From Mucilaginibacter sp. PAMC 26640 (lineage in GTDB: Bacteria; Bacteroidota; Bacteroidia; Sphingobacteriales; Sphingobacteriaceae), in NCBI GenBank assembly GCA_001596135.1, contig CP014773.1, positions 4,836,001 to 4,900,000 of the forward strand: 64,000 nt of DNA, read 5' to 3'. Both the position numbers and the translations under genes were made by a program. Under the pieces are notes generated by a model, which saw only the letters and a program-made list of their open reading frames with translations, was not told the DNA's origin and did not search any database. Shown piece by piece: positions 1 to 9,000 of this stretch (its first letter is position 1; every line of letters starts with the position of its first letter).

Positions 1-512
1 TCTATTGGGCCTTTAACAGTTCCCAAACTATTACCCACCGGCCCTTGCAGTGCGCCCATCACCGTTGTCATCGCGGTCATATTGGCTGAACCCCACTGCA
101 AAGCCCCGGCATACGCTTTATTATCCGCTTTATCATCCATGATTTTATCATGGATAGCCCGTACTTTTTCAGGAACATTGGCAACATATCCGGGGTCGCG
201 TTTATGAATGGTATTGTTCACCTTATCAACCGCGCCCTGTGCGTACGTTTTAAGGCCAAAAACGCTTTGTATATTTTGTTTTACTTGAAGATAAGCTACA
301 TATAAACTAACACCTGCGGCAGGGCCAAGAAATCCACAACAGTTTTGCGTTTCCATTCCATCTGGATCAATATTTCTAATTGGATTATCATCACCATAGG
401 TGTAAGGACTAAAGCGCCTACTCTTTTCAGCTAATGGATCAATTACATTCCACCTCCCCACTACCGGGTCATAGAACCTTGCGCCGTAATCGTATTGGCT
501 ACCATAAAGTTT
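1..512 (-). pseudogene. Orphan Rhs tip: end of Rhs core plus C-terminal region, cut by window edge
   Basis: About 170 codons are open on the minus strand and continue beyond the window. They begin with the Rhs core hallmark YDYGARFYDPVVGRW, then YGDDNPIRNIDPDG, then an unrecognised variable tip. The core upstream of YDYGARF is absent: an in-frame TAA (513-515) lies five codons before that motif and there is no start codon. The same core motif occurs intact in the Rhs gene ending at 6033, on the same strand and about 5.5 kb upstream in the reading direction. In Rhs loci, displaced tips without a start are known as orphan modules that can recombine onto the main gene. The tip shows no toxin motif that I recognise. 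Confidence 0.75.
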
Positions 513-821
513 TTACGTTTTTGGCTGTTTTCCGTTTTGCACTTTTTCGGTGCCATAAAGAACGTTCGTTAGGGTAAAGATAAGCGTTAGTTTTTCATTT
601 GCAAGGCGGCGTTTGTTGGTAGTTTCATTGCCGGGTGGCCGTGGTTGGTTAATCATCTGTTACAGCAAAGGTAGCCTCCGAAGCCAGGTCAGTAAAGGGA
701 CTTTCGCGGCATAAACCCGCAAGCCTTTCACGCACAAGGCCATTTATTCCACGTTCCCTTGACAGCCCCGCCTTCTCCCGCTTTTGGTTGCTTAACAGAA
801 GATAACCTGAACCCCTGATGA
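513..821 (-). other. Junction region with a possible 47-codon ORF
   Basis: A 47-codon ORF (ATG at 656, TAA at 513-515) lies in the same frame as the orphan Rhs tip and is separated from it only by the TAA. Its product is basic and resembles nothing I know, and it may be a chance frame. The remaining bases, 657-821, contain no gene or clear signal. This stretch joins the recombinase operon to the truncated Rhs sequence, so it probably holds one boundary of that module. Confidence 0.3.
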
Positions 822-1781
822 TTAAGAAAGGTTTAAGGGGTGGAACTTGTTAAGCGCATCTTTCAGGTCTTCAAGATTGCTGGTCTGGTAACGTTCGGTG
901 CTGCTAATATAGCGGTGGCCCGCCATGTATTGTACTGCCCGCAGATTCTTTTCTTTCAGCCATTCCGTTATCACGCTTTGCCTGATCTGCACCCCATGTT
1001 TATACTTTGGGTTGATCTTTCGCAAAGCATAGTTGAGGTGTAACAGGCTGTTTTTCATCGTTTCCTGCCCGTTCATCGTAACAAAAAGCCGCTGTACATC
1101 TTCGACGGCCTTATATTTATCCGGCTTTCTGCCGGAACGCTCGGCCATGCGTTCGGCCAATATCTTAGGCCGGATTATTAGTATATATTCTTGTAAGTCT
1201 AAGATTTGATGCGGTTCAAGGCTAAGCACCCGGCTGTTCAGTTTGCCCGTTTGGGGAATATGTATCTTACCCTCACGTAGTTTCAGGTGGTCAGAGCGCA
1301 AGGTTTCCAGTTCATCCCTTGTCAATGCCTGGTAAACCAGTAAGCCTACAATAACCTTATTGCGGTGGGTACGCTCGTCTGTTATAGGATAACTTTCGTA
1401 AAGCGTTTCCAGTTCGGCTTGGGTTAACAGGTCGTGAGGCACATGCCTGATCGTGCCTTTCAGGATGATGCCGGCCGCGGGGTTATGTGTGGCCTGCCCG
1501 GCATGTTGCAACCAGGTGAAGTAATACCTAACGGCCAGCATTACCCGGTTAATGAGCCGGATCGTATAGCCGTCCTGTTTAAGCTGATCGGCAAACTCCA
1601 ATACATCGGCATGGGTTACCTGTATGGTGGCCAAGCTTGCTTCCTCCATCCATTCCAGGAAGATACCCGCATAGTTGCTGTTTTGCCGGATATAGTTTTT
1701 GGCGTAATGTTCCTGCTGTAAATAGGTTTGGTAGCTTTTCAAAGCTGCCTGTATCGCCGAGGCGAACTTATATTTGTTCAT
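822..1781 (-). CDS. Tyrosine recombinase A, degenerate box II
   Basis: A 319-aa site-specific recombinase of the tyrosine (phage integrase) family. An N-terminal SAM-like core-binding region (about residues 10-110) precedes the catalytic domain. Box I arginine is visible in ALTRDEL, box II arginine in VQIRQSVITEWL, and the late His and nucleophile Tyr in YMAGHRYISSTERYQ. The usual H-x-x-R of box II reads V-x-x-R, so one catalytic histidine is missing. This may slow cleavage or make the protein dependent on its partner. The ATG overlaps the 3' end of recombinase B by 14 nt, suggesting translational coupling and a two-subunit recombinase. Last gene of the operon that starts at 4284. Confidence 0.85.
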   Translation of the reverse strand: MNKYKFASAIQAALKSYQTYLQQEHYAKNYIRQNSNYAGIFLEWMEEASLATIQVTHADVLEFADQLKQDGYTIRLINRVMLAVRYYFTWLQHAGQATHNPAAGIILKGTIRHVPHDLLTQAELETLYESYPITDERTHRNKVIVGLLVYQALTRDELETLRSDHLKLREGKIHIPQTGKLNSRVLSLEPHQILDLQEYILIIRPKILAERMAERSGRKPDKYKAVEDVQRLFVTMNGQETMKNSLLHLNYALRKINPKYKHGVQIRQSVITEWLKEKNLRAVQYMAGHRYISSTERYQTSNLEDLKDALNKFHPLNLS

Positions 1782-2661
1782 GCTTTAGGTGGGTGTAGAT
1801 CTGCGTACTTTCCATGCTACTATGCCCTAAGAAGCGTTGGATCTGTTCCAAAGCCATACCTGAATGCAGTAAATGGCTGGCAATACTGTGGCGCAGCGTA
1901 TGCAGTCCTGCGGGCTTTTTTATCTTCGCTACGGCCTTTAACTTTTGTAACCGCTCGTAAGCCATGTGGCCGCTTAACCGGGTGCCATTAACGTTCAACA
2001 GCAAAGCATCTTCTTTTTTATCAGCCGCCAAATGAGGGCGGCCATACAGGATATAGTTCTCCAGGTCGGCTTTACCTGTACCTGCAAGCGGTACGTAACG
2101 CTCTTTATAACCCTTGCCTTTACGCACGTAGACCAGTCCCTTATCTAACAAAATGTCCTTAACATTGATATTGGCACCCTCGTTTTTCCGCAGGCCGCAA
2201 CCATAATACAAAGCCAGTATCGCTTTATCCCGCAAACCCAATGTATCATCTTTTACAGCCTCGTATAAACTGCTGATCTCGGCAAGGTTAAGGATACATT
2301 TCACGTTGGAACTTTTGCCTTTGATGCGCAGCTTTACCGTAAAGCTTTCCTGTCCGCTTTCGGTAAGGTAACGGCTGAACTTGCGGATCACCTGCAAGTG
2401 CTTGCGGATATAGTTGAGGCTGATCGCACCGGCGGCGGTTTTGCTTGGCCGCTCGTGCAGGCGTTCCAGGTATTTTTTAAGATGTTCCTGCTGGATGTCA
2501 TGCGGGCGATGGCAGTTATTATCTTGCAGGTAGATCAGGAACTCGGTCAGTATCTTAGGCATATCGCGCGGGCTGGTCGGTTCAAAGTTGAGGATCCGCA
2601 GCCATTGGGTAAAGCCTGCATGCAGGCGGATATAGAGCGGATTATATAGGGTGGCTTGCAT
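1768..2661 (-). CDS. Tyrosine recombinase B, XerC/D-like
   Basis: A 297-aa tyrosine recombinase with an intact catalytic set: R158 in GCGLRKNEG, K183 in VRKGKGYKERYVPL, H254-x-x-R257 in HTLRHSIASHLL, H280 in LGHSSMES and Y289 in TQIYTHL. Residues 1-110 form the core-binding domain. Length is normal for Xer-type enzymes. It lies 6 nt after the ATPase gene and overlaps recombinase A. It is more likely a mobile-element or locus-specific recombinase than the housekeeping XerC or XerD, because of this context and the paired, diverged partner. Confidence 0.9.
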   Translation of the reverse strand: MQATLYNPLYIRLHAGFTQWLRILNFEPTSPRDMPKILTEFLIYLQDNNCHRPHDIQQEHLKKYLERLHERPSKTAAGAISLNYIRKHLQVIRKFSRYLTESGQESFTVKLRIKGKSSNVKCILNLAEISSLYEAVKDDTLGLRDKAILALYYGCGLRKNEGANINVKDILLDKGLVYVRKGKGYKERYVPLAGTGKADLENYILYGRPHLAADKKEDALLLNVNGTRLSGHMAYERLQKLKAVAKIKKPAGLHTLRHSIASHLLHSGMALEQIQRFLGHSSMESTQIYTHLKHEQI

Positions 2662-2667
2662 TTTCTG

Positions 2668-4284
2668 TTACTCGTGGGTTACTGGTCGTTCCCCGCTGAT
2701 CTTCTGCATTTTATGTAACCCATTAAGGCTTTGGGTTACCGGTGGGATACGGGTTACTAATTGGATGTTTTCAAGTATAGATTTAACCATGCTTTGCGCA
2801 TCGTTTGCTAAGTTTTCGAGGTCGTTCCAGCTTTGTATTTTATATTCAAAGCCCTTATAGCGGCTTCCTTTCGCTATTTTGATATAGCCCATGCGTTCCA
2901 GTTCAAACAGGTAGCGGCCTATGCTGCTCGGACTTAACCGGAATGCGGCCCGTACTTCCTTGCTGTAAAAGGTGTCGGTGTCCTTTTCTTTCAGGTAGGT
3001 TTTAAGCTTTTCAAAGAAGTCCCGGCAGGCATCGTTTAACTCGTCGCTCTTTTTAAGCAAGGTGGTTTCCAGTAAGCTAAAAGCGGCCTGTATGTCCTCA
3101 ATAGTGGTTTCAATATACTGCTCCCCGGTGTCCTCGTCCGTTTTCAGTTCTCTTTGGTATTGATGGTAGTAAGTAATGGTTTCGATGAATAACAGCAATA
3201 AAAGCATGGTACGGCGTGGTTTAAACACGGCCTCCGGCAGTTGCAGGTAAGGGGCGTAAGGATTTTTAACGCTGACAGGTTTTAACATACGCTGAACGTT
3301 TTTAAGCTGCTCCCGTACTTTCTTTTCTGCATACTGATCGATCAGCCCCGCACTCATTTTACGCTGATAGTCCATGATCTTCACGTCCTGCTCCGGGCTG
3401 TTATCCATGTAAAGCAGGATGCACCGGTTCGCGTTATCCTCATACATTTGCTCCCGTGTCGTACAGCCGCTGATACAAACAGGGCCTTCTACCTGTAAGG
3501 TGATGGTTTTGGGATTGCCTTTGCTGTCTTTCAGGGTCACCGTTTTGCTGATCTTGCGCTTGCTTTGCAGTTCCCTGATCGGGTACAGCACATCTTCCGC
3601 GCCGTCCATATCTTCAAGCAATAGCAGCTTATATTTCAATTCCTCTTTACCGAAGTAGTAAAAGGCGTTTACACTGAGCGTGGTGATCTCCAGTTTGTCT
3701 TCTTCGGGTATCAGCTCGCCTACTTTCTCCTGTAACCAGGTCTTGCCTGTCCCGCTTGCGCCCAGGCATAACAGGTGTAATGGGTTTTCACGGGTTCGTG
3801 ATGTGTAAATAAGGTAGGCGATCAGGGCGTTGGTTTCTTCACCTACAATGCCACTCTGGCCGATGGCCTGCTTGGTTCTGCCTAACAGATCAGGGCCTTT
3901 TAGGTAAGCTATGGCGGCTTTACGCTCGGCTTCTGATAGCTGTTTCTTTTCAGGCTGTTTGGGCTTCATGGCCTCCAAACGTTCTGAACGGTATTGCTCT
4001 AAGGCGGTGGTCAGCCCGGTTATGGCCGTGCTGATCTCACGGGTGCCGGTGTCCAGCGCATCGGCTGATTTCTCGATCAGCTGCTCGGTTTGGATGCTGT
4101 TGTAAAGGTCTAAGCTATGGCGAAAGACGTTTAGCTTATCATCCGTATTTACCAGTTTAAGCGTCACCTTTAAACGGTCAAAGCCGGTCAGCTTAATGCC
4201 GCCCAATACGGTGATGTGCAGTTTCCCGTCTAAGTACAATAATAACTCCGGGTTGTCCGTGATAAGCCCAACAGGTTTTTGCAT
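2668..4284 (-). CDS. P-loop ATPase with C-terminal winged helix, mobile-element type
   Basis: A 538-aa cytoplasmic protein. The Walker A motif GASGTGKT spans residues 175-182 and a Walker B-like LLLLEDMD about 220-227. A sensor-like region follows (SGCTTREQMYEDNANR), then a helical segment and a winged-helix-like region near residues 450-500 (FRLSPSSIGRYLFELERMGYI). The organisation recalls the helicase or ATPase half of primase-like proteins carried by Bacteroidetes integrative elements, but I see no CHC2 zinc finger or Toprim motif. It is first in an operon with the two recombinases. Its role, replication of an excised circle or ATP-dependent assembly of recombination, is inference. Confidence 0.65.
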   Translation of the reverse strand: MQKPVGLITDNPELLLYLDGKLHITVLGGIKLTGFDRLKVTLKLVNTDDKLNVFRHSLDLYNSIQTEQLIEKSADALDTGTREISTAITGLTTALEQYRSERLEAMKPKQPEKKQLSEAERKAAIAYLKGPDLLGRTKQAIGQSGIVGEETNALIAYLIYTSRTRENPLHLLCLGASGTGKTWLQEKVGELIPEEDKLEITTLSVNAFYYFGKEELKYKLLLLEDMDGAEDVLYPIRELQSKRKISKTVTLKDSKGNPKTITLQVEGPVCISGCTTREQMYEDNANRCILLYMDNSPEQDVKIMDYQRKMSAGLIDQYAEKKVREQLKNVQRMLKPVSVKNPYAPYLQLPEAVFKPRRTMLLLLLFIETITYYHQYQRELKTDEDTGEQYIETTIEDIQAAFSLLETTLLKKSDELNDACRDFFEKLKTYLKEKDTDTFYSKEVRAAFRLSPSSIGRYLFELERMGYIKIAKGSRYKGFEYKIQSWNDLENLANDAQSMVKSILENIQLVTRIPPVTQSLNGLHKMQKISGERPVTHE

Positions 4285-4319
4285 CGCTTTAAAAAAGTCG
4301 TAATAAACTATATATAATG

Positions 4320-4349
4320 CAAATATATTTATATGGTACAGTTTTTCAA
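4320..4349 (-). promoter_or_regulatory. Promoter of ATPase-recombinase operon
   Basis: On the minus strand, TTG (4347-4349) is followed after exactly 19 bp by TATATTTG (4320-4327). This matches the Bacteroidetes sigma-ABfr consensus TTG-N19-TAnnTTTG perfectly. The start codon at 4284 lies 36 bp downstream. Confidence 0.75.
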
Positions 4350-4446
4350 TAAGATTATGATTTATTGTATTGTTTATACTACTTTTTACTGTGATTAAAG
4401 CCGTTTTAGCTCCATTGACAGGATTTTATTGTAGTCTTTAGTTGCG

Positions 4447-4454
4447 TATATTTG
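4447..4454 (+). promoter_or_regulatory. -7 element for the XRE regulator
   Basis: TATATTTG matches the Bacteroidetes -7 box TAnnTTTG and lies 34 bp before the regulator's ATG. No TTG stands 19 bp upstream. The promoter is back-to-back with that of the ATPase operon, so the 204-bp divergent region is the natural operator for the XRE protein. Confidence 0.5.
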
Positions 4455-4488
4455 TATTTATAGGTAAAAAAACGCTGTTAATAACAAT

Positions 4489-4833
4489 ATGGATTCATTT
4501 GGTAAAAGATTAAGGGAGTGCAGGGATGCCAAAGGGCTTTCGCAGCAAGACCTTGCCAAGTTGATGCATACTTCTTATACAGTCATTGGTAAGTATGAGC
4601 GGGACGAAACAAAGCCATCTATTGAAGTTGCCCGTAATATGTCGAAACTGCTTGATACCACAGTAGGGCATTTACTGGGAGAAAACGATGATCTGAACGT
4701 GCTAAAAGATCCTGCTATGCTTAAGCGTCTCAACGAATTAAACTCACTTTCTGAACCTGACAGGGACAGCATTCTATATGCGCTTGATGGTCTGCTTAGG
4801 GATGCTAAAGCCCGTAAAGCCTATGCGCTTTAA
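4489..4833 (+). CDS. XRE-family helix-turn-helix regulator
   Basis: A 114-aa DNA-binding protein. Residues 5-62 form a Cro/CI helix-turn-helix (LSQQDLAKLMHTSYTVIGKY, then a helix ending in KLLDTTVGHLLG). The C-terminal third is helical and probably dimerises. It is divergent from the ATPase-recombinase operon with about 200 bp between start codons, the usual place for a repressor of a mobile or recombination module. The target is inferred from position only. Confidence 0.85.
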   Translation: MDSFGKRLRECRDAKGLSQQDLAKLMHTSYTVIGKYERDETKPSIEVARNMSKLLDTTVGHLLGENDDLNVLKDPAMLKRLNELNSLSEPDRDSILYALDGLLRDAKARKAYAL

Positions 4834-4841
4834 CACAAAAA

Positions 4842-4859
4842 AGCCCCTTAACAGGGGCT
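4842..4859 (-). terminator. Terminator of the Rhs operon
   Basis: A 7-bp stem AGCCCCT / AGGGGCT with a 4-nt loop. On the minus strand it is followed by a run of T, a typical intrinsic terminator. It lies 13 bp after the last cistron of the Rhs operon and 9 bp after the stop of the convergent XRE gene. Confidence 0.8.
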
Positions 4860-4871
4860 TCGTCATTTACA

Positions 4872-5078
4872 TTATCTTGTTTTCTTATTCGGTTTCCCGA
4901 CTGGCTTTTTAGCTTTTGCGCTATCAGCAAATGCGTAGGGGTAATTTTGTTTTGGGTCTCTGCGCATAAGATGATACTGCCGGTGGGCACTATCCCTTTT
5001 GGCACTATCTCTTTGAACAGGTGTTTGTGCCCTGGCTGTTAAGGTTAATACTATAAGTAGTAGGGTTAGACTTTTCAT
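4872..5078 (-). CDS. Small exported basic protein
   Basis: A 68-aa protein from the ATG at 5078, chosen because it opens a clear signal peptide (MKSLTLLLIVLTLTARAQ); a longer frame to 5126 begins only with TTG. The mature part is rich in Lys, Arg, Asp and Ser and has no recognised domain. It lies 4 nt after the preceding cistron and is the last gene of the Rhs operon, just before the terminator. An immunity or accessory role is possible only by position. Confidence 0.55.
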   Translation of the reverse strand: MKSLTLLLIVLTLTARAQTPVQRDSAKRDSAHRQYHLMRRDPKQNYPYAFADSAKAKKPVGKPNKKTR

Positions 5079-5082
5079 TTTT

Positions 5083-5706
5083 TTACCATGTTGCGGGTGC
5101 AATTTTGTTTTTATCAGGCACTTCAAATAGTTTTGCTTCTAACTTCATAGGAGTAATATTCACAGCAGTGCTAATTAAAGTAAACTGCTCATTTTCCGAG
5201 ATTGTTTTTAATGGCAATGCCCTTGTCTTTGATATAACATAATACCAATTTCCGTATGCATGTTGTTTAAAAAAGGCTGGATTTATACCATATTTACTAT
5301 TATAATAATAGGCAGTTTTGCTTTTTGGTGTATAAACAATTAATACATCACAAAGTACTCCCATAATAGTCTCTTTTCCTTTTTCGACTTCGAACCTGGT
5401 TGCTACATCCTTGTTTTTACTGTAATCTTCCCAGTAAAGCGAATCGGACTTAGCTGTAAGCGCGTAGCTTCTATTTTCGGCACTTTTATACAATTGCATT
5501 TTAACAAACGATCCATTAAAGACAGATTTGTAATCACCCCCTTTAATATAGTAGTCTTGCGTAGTACCCATCATGGTCGCCAATCGCTCATCTTTCAATT
5601 GAGGCGATTTGCTTTTATAGCTGTTGGCATAACTGATTTTGCCCTCAAAGGTCTGTGCAAAGCCAATCGCTGGGCTAAGTAATAATAACAAAATAAGTAA
5701 TCTCAT
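5083..5706 (-). CDS. Secreted GLPGLI/DUF4412-like protein
   Basis: A 207-aa protein with an N-terminal signal peptide (MRLLILLLLLSPAIGFAQ) followed by a beta-rich domain beginning FEGKISYANSY. The size, the FEGxIxY opening and the YYYNSKYGINP region recall the periplasmic GLPGLI/DUF4412-type proteins of Bacteroidetes, but the GLPGLI signature itself is absent. It overlaps the upstream cistron by 4 nt (ATGA), so translation is coupled. In this operon it could protect against, or help process, the Rhs protein. That is inference. Confidence 0.5.
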   Translation of the reverse strand: MRLLILLLLLSPAIGFAQTFEGKISYANSYKSKSPQLKDERLATMMGTTQDYYIKGGDYKSVFNGSFVKMQLYKSAENRSYALTAKSDSLYWEDYSKNKDVATRFEVEKGKETIMGVLCDVLIVYTPKSKTAYYYNSKYGINPAFFKQHAYGNWYYVISKTRALPLKTISENEQFTLISTAVNITPMKLEAKLFEVPDKNKIAPATW

Positions 5707-6029
5707 TCTTTGGGGTTTAAAGGTTTATTAATATTGGGATGTTCCTTGTTGTATTCAACTTCAACGGTATCGCCAACTTTTAGACTGGTATCATGGGCGT
5801 TGCCGGTATATTTCTCACCTTTAACTACAAACTGATATGAGTAAGAGAACTTAGGGGCCACGGGTTGATTTCCCATAAAGTTCTTTTTATCTATAATCAC
5901 CGCTTTAGTTCGTTGGGGAGCATTCCCCATAAACTGGTCTGTGAATGAGTTTCTGGCCACCTTATAAATAAAGTACCCAACAATTGCTACACCTATAGCA
6001 ATCCAAAAGATGTTTTTTATTTTATCCAT
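5703..6029 (-). CDS. Small membrane-anchored DUF3592-like protein
   Basis: A 108-aa protein. One transmembrane segment (about residues 7-25, IFWIAIGVAIVGYFIYKV) is followed by a small beta-rich domain with KFSYSYQFVVKGEKYTG and KVGDTVEVEYN, reminiscent of DUF3592-type folds. It starts 3 nt after the Rhs stop. A small gene immediately after an Rhs tip is the standard position for an immunity protein, so this is the best immunity candidate here, on position alone. Confidence 0.5.
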   Translation of the reverse strand: MDKIKNIFWIAIGVAIVGYFIYKVARNSFTDQFMGNAPQRTKAVIIDKKNFMGNQPVAPKFSYSYQFVVKGEKYTGNAHDTSLKVGDTVEVEYNKEHPNINKPLNPKE

Positions 6030-6032
6030 AGC

Positions 6033-9000
6033 TTAATTCCCCGTATTCGTATTCTTTTTTAGCTCATCCCGTTTTTGATTGGTCGTAGCTTTTATGGTGC
6101 TTTCTGTTGTTTGTGCAACTACTTTAGTTGCTACTTTCAATCCCGCTTTTACAGTTGCTGTTGTAGCACGGGTAACATTGTTTCCAGTTGCTCTCACAGC
6201 TGCTCTTGCAGTACTTGATAATCTACCTGCATTCGTTACACCAACTTTAGACAGCGCTCCCTCAACTTTACCACCTATTTTACCAGCCACGCCATCTGCA
6301 GCCAAATCTATTGCTGTATTCTTCAAAACATCTTTAACGTTATGTACTTTAACACCATCGGTTGTGTTTACTTCTACGGTATTATTAATTAGAGCAGCAC
6401 CAACTTTAGCAGTAATTTTAATCGCTGTTTTTGCAGCCAAGTTTTCCACTACACTTGCACCGCTTGTTGCAGCACCAGCAAGAGCAGCAGTTCCAATAGA
6501 AACTAAGTTGATGTTACTTGTCCATGGATTTTTGTTACCCTGAACATAGTTCGTTGCCACTTGCTCCCCATAATCAACTAAACCGCCAACAATCCCACCA
6601 ATAAGACAACTCGGACACCTACCATCAGGATCATCGTATCTTACAGGATTGTTTAAGCCATATTGATACGGGGTAAGGCTTTCCTGGTCGCCCTCTTCGG
6701 ATGACGGGTCAACACTCGTCCATCTACCTATTACAGGGTCATAGAACCGCGCGCCGTAATCGTATTGGCCTGTTTCTTCCTGCAGTTCCTTCTTATTGTA
6801 AAGGTATTGATTTTTTATACCAAGTGGTCCCGTGACAGAGATATTTTGACCGAAGGGAAAGTAATCATCCGCCTGCACCGGGCGGGTACCGCTTTGTGTA
6901 TCGAACGTCAGCCTTGCGTTCCCCAGGTGATCCGTCAGATCATATTCGTAGTTGTACCCCGTCCCGTTCGGCCTTGCCCTGCCCTCCCCTGTCTGTACCA
7001 AATCGATCGCCCCCGTCCCCGTGCCGGGCGTGGAATACTGGATCCCGTCGATGTAATCGGTTGCCTGCGTCGACGAGCTGCCTACCGTTACCTTCCGCAG
7101 CTTTCTGCCATTGGCATCATAGCTGTAGGTAATATTGGTCGTGCCCGTTACCGTCTGCGGCAGATTCATCAGGTTATAGCTGATGTTGTTATTCGTCCGC
7201 CCGTCATGCTTGATATATCCGTTGCCGCTATACGTATACACCATCGGCGCAAGGCCAGCATACATGCTGTTCCCCGACAAGTCCCGGATCGTATCCTGTT
7301 GGTTGCTCAGTCCCCCGTTTGGATAATGATAGCTCAAACTGTCCGTCCGAGTCCCGTTCAGGTACCGCGCCAGCGACAGCAGATTCCCCATCTTATCATA
7401 AATGATCCCCTTCTCCGAGCTGCCGTCCGAGGAGATGCCCGAAAGCAGCCGGTTCAGCCGGTCGTAGCGGTACTCCGTGCTTTTCGCATTCGAACCGTTG
7501 CTTCCCGCCCAGCTCTGCGAGGCGATATTGCCGTTATACTGCGGTACCGCCCCGTCGTCATAGTTCAGCTGCTGGGAGAACAGCTGCGCGCTGTCTTTAA
7601 CCATCCACCCCCTGGTGTTATAACGGTAGGTTACCGTTTGGGCAAACGTACTGCCGCTATTAGTGCTGTGGAGCTTTTTGCGGTACAACTGACCCAGTTC
7701 GTTGTAGTCCTGCTGGCTCAGCAGGATCTTACTTGCTGCCACAGGCGCCGCCGTTCCGTTAGTCAGCTGGTGCCAGTGTTGCCTCACCCGGCCCATATGG
7801 TCGTAGCTCAGGCTGTCGTATACCGTAAGCTTCAGGTCCTTCGTGCCCCCGCTGTTCACAAGGAAATGCCTGCGCGTGGTGGATACCGCTTGGTCATTGA
7901 AGTTATAGTTTGTGCTGACCTCGTCGTAATTATAAACGCTCATCGCCCCGCCCAGGTAATGCTGTTTGATCGTTTTGCTTACCCGTCCCTGGTCATCGTA
8001 GTAAAATACGTTCCACAGCCGGGTGGCGGGGTTATTCAGTATCGCCGCCTTGCTGACCGTCAGCAGCCCCCGGGTCATCTTGCTGCGGGCAGCGTAGTCA
8101 TAAACTCCTGAGGCGGGCCAGTTAGGGATATTGTCGTAATCGTCATAATAATTGAGCACCAGGTTACTCGTCAGCGTGGCCGGGTAGCTGGTTATCGTAT
8201 ACCCCGTACCGCTGGCGGTGCCGCTCTTCTGGTCCCACTGCGCATTGGCGTACACGCTGTCTCGGAACACCTGCGCCGTAAAATTCGGGTCGCTCTTCGT
8301 CCACAGCCCCGTCACAATCACCCTGCCCTGTCCATCGTACTTGGTGACCTCCCACTGGCTATTCTGCCGCAGGTTGCTGTCCTGCCGGGCTACCAGCTGA
8401 TCCAGTTTATTGTATACCATATACTCCCAGGCTTTCCCCGGAACCTTTTTGCCCGTCATCCGGTTCCGCTCGTCGTACCGGTACTGGTAGCAAAGGCTGT
8501 TCAGCGTCGCTGAGCTGATCGCTGCCGTGCTGTCCCCCATCGCCCCCGGCGGCAGTACGAAGCTTAGATTCCCAAGGTCGTCATACAGGTAATACGTGCT
8601 CAGCATCTGCAGAATCGTTGACCTACCTGCAATAACCAGTTTATTGTACGTCCTTTTAACAACTACCTGCCCTTGTTTGTCTTTATATTCTTCCGTGGTT
8701 CCCAGGCAGCCGTCAACCGTCGAATCCCGGTTTTCGTCCATAGTGATCGTGCGGTAAAGCTGACCCGCACCGTAGCTGGCCGTATTATTTGACGCCCTGG
8801 ACAGGCTGCGCGTCTGGTTGGAATTAATCGTCACCGTATACAGCGCTACCCGGTCGCTTCCCACATTGTTCGTCAGCACCGACCGGCTGAAGCCTGTATT
8901 ACCGTTCATGCCATAATCCATCTTATTCGTATGCCCCTGACCCAGCTGCCAGGAAAATCCCGGCGCTCCCTGCTCCGTTACCCGGTTCAGTGGAGAGGCC

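Noticed and set aside
5083..5706. Definite GLPGLI family assignment
   Set aside because: The signature GLPGLI segment is missing, unlike in the protein at 59520, so only a loose similarity is stated.
6765..8111. 448-aa plus-strand ORF
   Set aside because: It lies antisense inside the GC-rich Rhs core, is extremely Arg/Pro/Val-rich and has no domain. The Rhs frame on the minus strand is clearly the real gene.
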